From Candidatus Nanosynbacter colneyensis (lineage in GTDB: Bacteria; Patescibacteriota; Saccharimonadia; Saccharimonadales; Saccharimonadaceae), in the NCBI GenBank assembly GCA_024330325.1, contig JANDWE010000097.1:1-16552 (forward strand): DNA of 16,552 nucleotides, written 5' to 3'. Below the pieces are notes generated by a model that saw only the letters and a program-made list of their open reading frames with translations, was not told where the DNA came from and did no database searches. Below are positions 6,819-11,556 of this stretch, piece by piece (within the stretch, counting starts at the first letter, position 1; each line of letters opens with the position of its first letter). The translations under genes were made by a program, and so were the position numbers.

Positions 6819-6893
6819 TGGGATGTCGCCAAGTGGTAAGGCAGCGGGTTCTGGTCCCGCCATTCGGGGGTTCGAATCCCTCCATCCCAGCCA
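6819..6893 (+). tRNA. tRNA-Gln (anticodon CTG), CCA encoded
   Basis: Complete cloverleaf of 75 bases: acceptor TGGGATG pairs with CATCCCA, and discriminator G precedes an encoded CCA. Anticodon stem GCGGG/CCCGC surrounds loop TTCTGGT, so the anticodon is CTG, reading CAG (Gln). The T arm has GGGGG-TTCGAAT-CCCTC. The weak U-A first pair is typical of bacterial tRNA-Gln. Its own promoter and terminator show a single-gene transcript. Confidence 0.95.
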
Positions 6894-6907
6894 AGTTTGA
6901 GATTTAG

Positions 6908-6932
6908 CAGCCAATTATTTGGCTGTTTTTTT
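6908..6932 (+). terminator. Intrinsic terminator of tRNA-Gln
   Basis: CAGCCAA pairs with TTGGCTG around a four-base loop and is followed by seven T. It overlaps the stop codon and last codons of the convergent membrane-protein gene. Confidence 0.9.
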
Positions 6933-7334
6933 CGTTGATAAATTTGCGCAAATCAACAAAATCCACATCATGAATACCAGAAAAATCGCAGCCACATTAT
7001 TCACATTCTTTATCGTTGCACCAAATATCACCGCCGCATGCCCGTTCGCAAACGCCAAAAAACTAATTACCGTCATAATCACCAAACTCAAAAAACCAGC
7101 CATTCTGCTCGTCAGAGTAATTCTTTTTGGCATATTCATATCAATTAAAAATGGCAACGACGTTAGCTCAACAATCACCAATATTATCGCAATCGAAAGA
7201 CTTAAATATGACGGAATCCCTACAGAAGCAAGGACCGCAGAAAACTTCTCAAACGTAAATAATTGACATAATAATGGCACCATTATTAATAGTCCTGTAA
7301 TCAATTTAACAATTTTATTCACTTTTTTAGACAT
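6915..7334 (-). CDS. DoxX/MauE-like four-helix membrane protein
   Basis: 139 residues with four hydrophobic helices (about 10-27, 44-65, 77-98, 108-131) between short Lys-rich ends. The layout, with a helix, FSAVLASVGIP-type loop, then ALLL-like helix and a later helix pair, resembles the DoxX/MauE group of small quinone- or redox-linked membrane proteins. This is a fold-level impression only, with no diagnostic motif. It has no Shine-Dalgarno: -10 TATACT is followed by six bases and the ATG, so it is leaderless. Its 3' end is shared with the tRNA terminator running the other way. Confidence 0.6.
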   Translation of the reverse strand: MSKKVNKIVKLITGLLIMVPLLCQLFTFEKFSAVLASVGIPSYLSLSIAIILVIVELTSLPFLIDMNMPKRITLTSRMAGFLSLVIMTVISFLAFANGHAAVIFGATIKNVNNVAAIFLVFMMWILLICANLSTKKTAK

Positions 7335-7340
7335 AATTTC

Positions 7341-7369
7341 AGTATAGCTTGCGCGTCAAAAAAGCTCAA
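7341..7369 (-). promoter_or_regulatory. Leaderless promoter of the DoxX-like gene
   Basis: -35 TTGAGC (7364-7369), 17-base spacer, -10 TATACT (7341-7346), six bases, ATG at 7334. Confidence 0.68.
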
Positions 7370-7430
7370 GCTTGTTGTATTTTTTACGAAAGCACTTGCA
7401 CTTTTTATAAAAACGTCATAAAGTTAAATC

Positions 7431-7516
7431 AGCGAACGTTACAAAAATAAACACAATATTCGCTCTACGACAAATCCACCACAACTTAAAATACCCCGTC
7501 TCTATGGGGTATTTTT
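7431..7516 (+). ncRNA. Possible short plus-strand transcript in the gap between the DoxX-like gene and trmD
   Basis: The gap 7335-7501 has no reading frame. On plus, TTGCAC (7396-7401), 17 bases, TAAAGT (7419-7424) makes a weak promoter predicted to start at about 7431. There AGCGAA pairs with TTCGCT (7459-7464) across a 22-base loop. A perfect terminator hairpin follows at 7488-7515. The result would be an RNA of ~85 bases antisense to the end of trmD. No known RNA family is recognised, and chance is a real alternative. Confidence 0.22.
7488..7516. terminator. Intrinsic terminator at the trmD 3' end, usable from both sides
   Basis: AAAATACCCC pairs perfectly with GGGGTATTTT (10 bp) around an 8-base loop. 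The trmD stop codon lies in the loop, so the last sense codons form one arm. The plus-strand side runs into TTTTT; the minus-strand side has only the stem's own TTTT then AAG. Confidence 0.8.
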
Positions 7517-8170
7517 ATTGGTCAATATCCGCGATTGTTCAGCGCGCCACTCGGCGATTTTTCCGTGGTGTCCGCTCAATAAAACATCCGGCACACGTAA
7601 ACCTTTAAACTCCTCAGGTCGTGTATATTGTGGGAATTCCAACGTTTCTCCATCTGAAAAACTTTCAATTTCCGCAGACTTTTCGCCGCCCAAAACTCCA
7701 GGAATCAACCTAACAATAGAATCAATCATCATCATCGCCGCCAGCTCTCCGCCCGTCAGCACAAAATCGCCAATACTCCATTGTTCATCAACTAGTTCTA
7801 AAATTCGCTCATCAACACCCTCGTATCGCCCGCAAATAAATATCACACCCCTGTCATCATCAGCTTCTTCCTGAGCTTTAGCCTGCTTCCAGCGCTGCCC
7901 TCGCGGACTCATCAGTACCACTTTCGCTGTTTCATCCTGAGATTTCGCAAATTCTACCGCTTTCCATAACGGCTCAACCATAAGAAGCATCCCGTCGCCG
8001 CCGCCATAAGGAGTATCATCAACCTGACGACGAGGACCCAAACCAAACTCCCGCAGATTCACCGTCGTAAGCTCCACGATACCGTCTTTCTGAGCCTTCC
8101 ACATCATGGAATTATTAAAAACTCCTGTCGTCATTTCTGGGAAAAGTGTAACTACCTGAAACTTTCTCAT
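7502..8170 (-). CDS. trmD: tRNA (guanine-N1)-methyltransferase
   Basis: Makes m1G37 next to the anticodon in tRNAs reading CNN-type codons, preventing frameshifts; uses S-adenosylmethionine and acts as a dimer with a trefoil knot. It is 222 residues, close to the usual ~240. All the signature blocks are there: VDDTPYGGGDGMLLM (about 52-66), ICGRYEGVDERI (about 110-121), IGDFVLTGGELAAMMMIDS, and LEFPQYTRPEEFKG...VPDVLLSGHHGKIAEWR near the end. The start has no Shine-Dalgarno; it follows a good promoter (TGGACA-17-TGC-TACACT region) by seven bases and is predicted leaderless. In many bacteria trmD sits with rpsP, khpA, rimM and rplS. Here khpA is just across the orphan plus-strand gene, and the others are not in the window. 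Confidence 0.96.
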   Translation of the reverse strand: MRKFQVVTLFPEMTTGVFNNSMMWKAQKDGIVELTTVNLREFGLGPRRQVDDTPYGGGDGMLLMVEPLWKAVEFAKSQDETAKVVLMSPRGQRWKQAKAQEEADDDRGVIFICGRYEGVDERILELVDEQWSIGDFVLTGGELAAMMMIDSIVRLIPGVLGGEKSAEIESFSDGETLEFPQYTRPEEFKGLRVPDVLLSGHHGKIAEWRAEQSRILTNKNTP

Positions 8171-8177
8171 CTGTTAC

Positions 8178-8206
8178 AGTGTAGCAAGTGTTGACGTGAT
8201 TGTCCA
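8178..8206 (-). promoter_or_regulatory. Leaderless promoter of trmD
   Basis: -35 TGGACA (8201-8206), 17-base spacer, extended -10 TGC-TACACT (hexamer 8178-8183), seven bases, ATG at 8170. It physically overlaps the divergent promoter of the orphan gene. Confidence 0.72.
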
Positions 8207-8219
8207 GGTATGGTATATA
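8191..8219 (+). promoter_or_regulatory. Promoter of the orphan plus-strand gene
   Basis: -35 TTGACG (8191-8196), 17-base spacer, -10 TATATA (8214-8219). Predicted start near 8226. Its -35 lies in the spacer of the trmD promoter and the reverse is also true, so both cannot be occupied together. Confidence 0.68.
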
Positions 8220-8226
8220 TATATTA

Positions 8227-8250
8227 ACTTCTGTTCAACCGAACAGAAGT
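8227..8250 (+). repeat. Perfect 10-bp inverted repeat at the orphan gene's transcript start
   Basis: Arms ACTTCTGTTC and GAACAGAAGT with an AACC loop. It covers about +1 to +24 of the predicted message. As RNA it is a strong hairpin without a following T-run, so not a terminator. As DNA it is a good dimer operator. It includes CTGT-N8-ACAG. Confidence 0.75.
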
Positions 8251-8279
8251 AGCCCTTACATAGTAGAAAGGACATAAAT

Positions 8280-8915
8280 ATGTCCGGAGAACCCTCACTG
8301 GAAGATGTCAGATATGCTCTTAATGTAGCCGGACTAAGCCCCAGGTCGCATGCTTACGCCGACCTGTATGGCGGCAGCATAGTCAAAGTCCAGACCCCAC
8401 TGATCATCAACGGCGGAACACAGATTCCTCGTGGGGCTGATGGTGATATCCAGCGCGAGCTGGCTTATCTCATCGATAAGATCGTATGGGAGGAAAACTC
8501 CACTGGAAACTGGCAGTTGGCCTTCTCAGGGAACGGGATCGCCATTACGGTCGGTGCTGACGTCCTCCTTCCTGAAGGACACAACATCCACAGCGACAAT
8601 CATTACCCCCTGATTCATCAGGGGAATGATGACGGACGCGCGGAGCGTGTCTACGCCGAATGCATTTCTGGGTCCACTTTTAACCTACTCTCGATCATCA
8701 AGACATTCTCCTGGATGCCCGACAAAGCGATCGCGGAATTGCTCCGGCACGGTCCGGGGCACGAAGTTATTCGCATTAACAGCCGAGAGGTTTACGAAGA
8801 CCTGTTGCCACATCTGGCACAGGCATTCCCCTGGGTGGCGGAGGCATTCTTTATGCCATATCCCTTGAAAGATGTTGACGGCTGGATCTCCCGACCCATC
8901 CTACAAGAGGGCTAA
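8280..8915 (+). CDS. Orphan 211-residue protein of unknown function
   Basis: I do not recognise this protein. It has 211 residues, is soluble and mildly acidic, with no signal peptide, membrane helix or cysteine cluster (a single Cys near residue 128). The first two thirds look beta-rich with glycine turns (LYGGSIVKVQTPLIINGG, AFSGNGIAITVGADVLLP). The last third looks helical, with a proline/aromatic tail (FPWVAEAFFMPYPLKDVDGW). GAAAGGAC six bases before the ATG fixes the start. Base use differs from its neighbours: two hand-counted 60-base lines (8521 and 8701) hold 36 and 38 G+C, against 27-28 for lines in rnc and leuS. Codons such as CTC, CGG and GGG are commoner. It is the only plus-strand gene in this block, with its own promoter and 3' structure, between the usual neighbours khpA and trmD. 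It was probably acquired. Confidence 0.72.
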   Translation: MSGEPSLEDVRYALNVAGLSPRSHAYADLYGGSIVKVQTPLIINGGTQIPRGADGDIQRELAYLIDKIVWEENSTGNWQLAFSGNGIAITVGADVLLPEGHNIHSDNHYPLIHQGNDDGRAERVYAECISGSTFNLLSIIKTFSWMPDKAIAELLRHGPGHEVIRINSREVYEDLLPHLAQAFPWVAEAFFMPYPLKDVDGWISRPILQEG

Positions 8916-8985
8916 AGCCCGCTGAGAAAATAGCTCGTTGAGACATTAAGCCTCAGCTTGAGCACGTTTTCGGCGGGCTATTTTC
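8916..8985 (+). other. Structured 3' region of the orphan gene with competing stems
   Basis: Starting right after the stop codon, AGCCCGC (8916-8922) can pair with GCGGGCT (8973-8979). Alternatively GAAAATAGC (8926-8934) can pair with GCTATTTTC (8977-8985). The two share bases 8977-8979 and cross each other, so they exclude one another. Inside are TGAG/CTCA (8939-8942 with 8952-8955) and GCTC/GAGC (8933-8936 with 8960-8963). Only a poor T-run follows (TCTTTTTATAG from 8989), so this could be a weak terminator, a 3' protective structure or a switch. Confidence 0.5.
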
Positions 8986-9018
8986 ATGTCTTTTTATAGA
9001 AATTATTCCCCACCAAAA

Positions 9019-9044
9019 AACCGCCCCAATAAGGACGGTTTTTT
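9019..9044. terminator. Bidirectional intrinsic terminator between khpA/ncRNA and the orphan gene
   Basis: On minus, AACCGTCC pairs with GGGCGGTT (one U-G) around TTATTG, then T-rich TTTTGG. On plus the same stem has one A-C mismatch and is followed by TTTT. It ends the minus-strand candidate RNA and is a backstop for the plus-strand gene. Confidence 0.85.
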
Positions 9045-9120
9045 AGCACAAATAAGGCTCTCAATGGTTTCCCATTGTCTCGCATAGAGCTGTTCTCGCA
9101 TAATGTCTGTGCTTGAACTG
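9019..9120 (-). ncRNA. Candidate small structured RNA downstream of khpA
   Basis: About 100 bases on minus from a predicted start near 9120 to the terminator at 9019-9044. The fold is nested. P1 is AGCACA with TGTGCT (9113-9108 with 9050-9045). P2 is GCTCT with AGAGC (9090-9086 with 9061-9057). P3 is CAATGG with CCATTG (9077-9072 with 9067-9062), capped by a GAAA tetraloop. Only the minus strand gives a GNRA loop (plus gives TTTC), which supports that strand. The motif ATGCGAGA occurs twice, both times on the unpaired 5' side, once between P1 and P2 and once between P2 and P3. There is no reading frame. It could instead be the 3' untranslated region of khpA. I do not recognise an RNA family. 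Confidence 0.5.
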
Positions 9121-9126
9121 GTTTTA

Positions 9127-9156
9127 ATTATATATCAAGATCGTCGAGTTCTGCAA
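9127..9156 (-). promoter_or_regulatory. Possible promoter of the candidate small RNA, inside the end of khpA
   Basis: Consensus -10 TATAAT at 9127-9132 overlaps the khpA stop codon; TTGCAG (9151-9156) lies 18 bases upstream (three of six matching). The predicted start near 9120 is a few bases before stem P1. Confidence 0.42.
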
Positions 9157-9517
9157 GCTCTTTTCTGGTGTTTTCTGCGTAAGATGATTCATTTTCCACA
9201 GCTTCATCTGTTGAGTTATCCACAGAAGCATTACCGTTATAATCATTTTCCTCGCGTGCGCCAGAAAAACCATCATTGTTAACGATCTTCAAGTTATATC
9301 GAGCGTCATTCTTTGCGCCCAAAGCTCGCAGAAGTGTACGCAAACTCTGTGCCGTACTGCCGCGCTTACCAATAACTCGACCCAAATCTGCTGGATTAAC
9401 TGTCAATGTTAGTAAAACGCCCTTTTCATCAATCGTTCGGTCTACTACGACGTCTTCTGGATGTCCAACCAACGCCTTTACAGTATATTCTACAAACTGC
9501 TGATCTATTGTTGACAT
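9128..9517 (-). CDS. khpA: KhpA-family KH-domain RNA-binding protein with an acidic tail
   Basis: Small single-KH RNA-binding protein, cytosolic; in Gram-positives KhpA pairs with KhpB and affects small RNAs and cell size. Residues 1-75 are the family domain: FVEYTVKALVGHPEDVVVD, then LTVNPADLGRVIGKRGSTAQ with the G-K-R-G loop that grips RNA, then LRTLLRALGAKNDARYNLKI. The usual protein is about 75-80 residues. Here a ~50-residue acidic, Asn/Ser/Glu-rich disordered tail follows, giving 129 residues. A frame 21 codons longer exists, but the strong site GGAGGAGGGG six or seven bases before this ATG, and the promoter further up, fix the start at MSTIDQQ. It has its own promoter after rnc. The candidate small RNA follows immediately. 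Confidence 0.92.
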   Translation of the reverse strand: MSTIDQQFVEYTVKALVGHPEDVVVDRTIDEKGVLLTLTVNPADLGRVIGKRGSTAQSLRTLLRALGAKNDARYNLKIVNNDGFSGAREENDYNGNASVDNSTDEAVENESSYAENTRKELAELDDLDI

Positions 9518-9551
9518 TCTGCCCCTCCTCCTGGAATTAAACTGTATTTTC

Positions 9552-9580
9552 ATTATACACGAGCAGTTTACGCCTTGCAA
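9552..9580 (-). promoter_or_regulatory. Promoter of khpA
   Basis: -35 TTGCAA (9575-9580), 17-base spacer, consensus -10 TATAAT (9552-9557). Predicted start near 9545 gives a leader of about 28 bases containing the ribosome site. It lies in the 70-base gap after rnc. Confidence 0.7.
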
Positions 9581-9587
9581 ACTTTAA

Positions 9588-10304
9588 TTATTTCTCGCCA
9601 GATTCTTTATATTTAGCAATTGCAGCACGAGCAGCTTGCTGTTGAGCGACTTGCTTAGATGGACCAATGCCTCGCCCCATCATATTATCGCCAACAAAAA
9701 CCCCAAGGGTAAAGACTTTATCATGATCTGGACCTTCTTCGCTCAGGACTTTATATACTGGCGTTTGATTGTCAACTCGCTGAGAAATCTCCTGCAAATA
9801 TGACTTCGGATCACGCCAACTGCCCGACTCTAAAATTCCATCCAACTTAACAATTATATGCTTGTGAATAAAATCGCGAGCATCGTCAAAGCCGCGCTCC
9901 AAATAAATCGCGCCGATTACCGCCTCAAACGCATTAGCTAAAATCTGTAAATGCGCTCGCTCCGAGCCGTTCTTCTCACCCTTTGACATACGAATTAGCG
10001 GGCCATAACCCAACTTATCGCCAGCATCGCCAATACTTTCCGTTCGCACCAAAGCCGCCCGCCAAGCAGTCAAAATTCCCTCCGGCTCAGAAAAATGCGT
10101 AAACAAATATTCTGTTACCGCCAATTCCAAAACCGCATCACCTAAGAATTCCAAGCGCTCATTGTGATGATGAACGGATTTTCGATGCTCATTCACATAG
10201 CTACGGTGAGTCAAAGCTGTAATCAGCAAATCCAAATTCGTAAATTCAAAACCTAATTTTTCGCGCGCAAACTCTTGATATGGCGCAGTGTTCATTCCGT
10301 TCAT
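9588..10304 (-). CDS. rnc: Ribonuclease III
   Basis: Double-strand RNA endonuclease for rRNA precursor and mRNA processing, acting as a dimer. It is 238 residues, normal length. The RNase III domain (about 5-150) holds the signature HNERLEFLGDAVLELA with E49, E52 and D56. The second metal-binding block, ILANAFEAVIGAIYLE, keeps E127 but has N124 where E. coli has D114. A double-stranded RNA-binding domain follows (about 166-233: DPKSYLQEISQ to SKQVAQQQAARAAI). The start ATG immediately follows the stop of the NUDIX gene, with AGGAG nine bases upstream, so the two are coupled. It belongs to the rpmF-nusB-nudix-rnc transcript. The Asp-to-Asn change may alter metal binding or simply be a lineage variant. 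Confidence 0.96.
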   Translation of the reverse strand: MNGMNTAPYQEFAREKLGFEFTNLDLLITALTHRSYVNEHRKSVHHHNERLEFLGDAVLELAVTEYLFTHFSEPEGILTAWRAALVRTESIGDAGDKLGYGPLIRMSKGEKNGSERAHLQILANAFEAVIGAIYLERGFDDARDFIHKHIIVKLDGILESGSWRDPKSYLQEISQRVDNQTPVYKVLSEEGPDHDKVFTLGVFVGDNMMGRGIGPSKQVAQQQAARAAIAKYKESGEK

Positions 10305-10802
10305 TTATAAGTTCTCCTGTCTAATTCGTTTCATTGCCAAAAGAATCAGCTTGCCAATATCTTCATATTCAACTTCATCCAGCGCCTCATGAAAACTAAA
10401 CCATTTAAGACCATTCATCCATTCTTCCTTTTGAAGTTTCTCGTTAGGATCCAGCGCCTTAACTAGATAAACTTGCGTTGTCATCAACACCAATTTATCG
10501 ATTCGACGATAACGAAAATTCACCTTGCCCAGCCAGCCGTGCAGTTCAATTTTCTTCAGCCCAGTTTCCTCGCCAATTTCCCTACGAGCCGTCACTTGAG
10601 CCGTTTCGCCTGGCTCAATGTGTCCTTTGGGAATTGTCCAGCGGTCGCGAGCGTCCTGATAAAGCAAAAACTCTGCCTCGCCCTTTTTATTACGACGAAA
10701 AATCACGCCACCGGCAGTTGGCTCGCGTACAATTTCCTGAATCAACGGCTTCTTACTGCCACCAAAATATTTTTTTATCTTATCAAAGTTGCTTGTTCTC
10801 AC
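10305..10802 (-). CDS. NUDIX hydrolase
   Basis: Cytosolic pyrophosphohydrolase of nucleoside diphosphate derivatives; substrate unknown. 165 residues. A complete NUDIX box lies at 60-82: GHIEPGE, seven residues, then REIGEETGL (G60, E66, R74-E75, E78-E79, G81). It is preceded by PTAGGVIFRR and RWTIPK, the arrangement seen in MutT/Ap4A-hydrolase-type members. A C-terminal EEW...LKWFSFHEALD strand-helix fits. I chose the GTG at 10802, with GGAGGAG seven bases upstream inside nusB, over an ATG 16 codons earlier that has no ribosome site. The gene overlaps nusB by 20 bases and abuts rnc, so translation is coupled on both sides. Confidence 0.93.
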   Translation of the reverse strand: MRTSNFDKIKKYFGGSKKPLIQEIVREPTAGGVIFRRNKKGEAEFLLYQDARDRWTIPKGHIEPGETAQVTARREIGEETGLKKIELHGWLGKVNFRYRRIDKLVLMTTQVYLVKALDPNEKLQKEEWMNGLKWFSFHEALDEVEYEDIGKLILLAMKRIRQENL

Positions 10803-11241
10803 TGTCGGACTCCTCCACGAGAGTACGGAGTGCCGTGCCAAGCACGCCATTCACAAACTTACCCGAGTTATCCGAACCGAACGCTTTCGCTAATTCTACC
10901 GCTTCGTTAATCACCACTTTCGGTGGAACGGTATCTGCGCAATATAGCAATTCATATAAACCAATTCTAAGTACCGCCCGATCAATTCGCGGCAACTGAC
11001 TAATAGGCCATTCTGGCGCCAATGGCTGCAATTTCTCGTCCAATTGACTCTGCGTCGAAAGTACGCCGCTGATCAAATTATCAATAAATTCAATATCGTC
11101 AACCGATGATTTATATTCAGCCAAATTACGCTTTAAAATAGTCTTATAATCAACATCACTATCACCAACCTCTTTGCGAAATTCATGTTCATAAAGTGTT
11201 TGCAGTGCGACAATTCGTCCCAAATGACGGTTTGATGCCAT
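10783..11241 (-). CDS. nusB: Transcription antitermination factor NusB
   Basis: All-helical RNA-binding factor that joins NusE (S10) on boxA RNA for rRNA antitermination. It is 152 residues, slightly above the usual ~140. The family wording is clear: RIVALQTLYEHEF at the start, FIDNLISGVL, then LPRIDRAVLRIGLYELLY, PPKVVINEAVELAKAFGSDNSGKFVNGVLG and a helical tail. The ATG follows AGGAC at 10 bases. It is second in the operon, 24 bases after rpmF, and its 3' end carries the start of the NUDIX gene. Confidence 0.96.
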   Translation of the reverse strand: MASNRHLGRIVALQTLYEHEFRKEVGDSDVDYKTILKRNLAEYKSSVDDIEFIDNLISGVLSTQSQLDEKLQPLAPEWPISQLPRIDRAVLRIGLYELLYCADTVPPKVVINEAVELAKAFGSDNSGKFVNGVLGTALRTLVEESDSENKQL

Positions 11242-11265
11242 TATTAAGCGTCCTGTTCGTAATTA

Positions 11266-11412
11266 TTATTTTGTTGTTTTACCAGTTTCACGCTTGGTTG
11301 TCTTCACCTTAACTGGTGAAGTTGCGTTAACACGACGTGCTAATTTTAATACCAAGTGGCTGCGACGAAGACCAGTTTTACGTGGACTACTCTGTTTCTT
11401 AGGTTGTGCCAT
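11266..11412 (-). CDS. rpmF: Large-subunit ribosomal protein L32, short form without zinc cysteines
   Basis: 48 residues beginning MAQPKKQSSPRKTGLRRSHL, which is the conserved L32 N-terminus (MAxPKK...S...R...RRSH). The rest is very basic (ARRVNATSPVKVKTTKRE). Ordinary L32 has 56-60 residues and usually ends with a four-cysteine zinc ribbon or its zinc-free variant. Here there is no cysteine at all. AGAGGAG eight to ten bases before the ATG and a strong promoter support it. First gene of the rpmF-nusB-nudix-rnc operon, linking ribosome components to rRNA transcription and processing. Confidence 0.86.
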   Translation of the reverse strand: MAQPKKQSSPRKTGLRRSHLVLKLARRVNATSPVKVKTTKRETGKTTK

Positions 11413-11454
11413 AATTTATTCTCCTCTTTTAGGTTGTCATAAAACTTACGTACC

Positions 11455-11483
11455 ATTATACCTTTTTTATCAGACAATCTCAA
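11455..11483 (-). promoter_or_regulatory. Promoter of the rpmF-nusB-nudix-rnc operon
   Basis: -35 TTGAGA (five of six), 17-base spacer, consensus -10 TATAAT (11455-11460). The best canonical promoter in the window; leader of about 35 bases with a Shine-Dalgarno. The 70 bases between it and the leuS stop (11484-11556) show nothing clear, and I see no terminator hairpin for leuS there. Confidence 0.78.
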
Positions 11484-11556
11484 GAGCTTGTACGTAAATT
11501 AGATAATGATACTAACTTTTTACAATAATAAAAGACAAATCGAGATAGATTATTTT

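Noticed and set aside
6580-6900. Plus-strand frame running through tRNA-Gln
   Set aside because: It reads through the antisense of PAP2 and a perfect tRNA cloverleaf.
8227-8250. Gram-positive LexA box at the palindrome
   Set aside because: The GAAC-N4-GTTC core would be in the opposite orientation (here GTTC-N4-GAAC). Only the gammaproteobacterial spacing fits, which is weak evidence in this lineage.
8916-8985. Repeat end of an insertion sequence flanking the orphan gene
   Set aside because: The stems are local and have no matching copy at 8215-8280; no transposase or target duplication is visible.
9518-9580. Longer khpA start 21 codons upstream
   Set aside because: The extra codons cover a consensus promoter and the strong Shine-Dalgarno that serves the internal ATG; the extra residues do not resemble the family.
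10803-10850. Longer NUDIX start inside nusB
   Set aside because: No ribosome site there, while GGAGGAG is correctly placed before the GTG at 10802.
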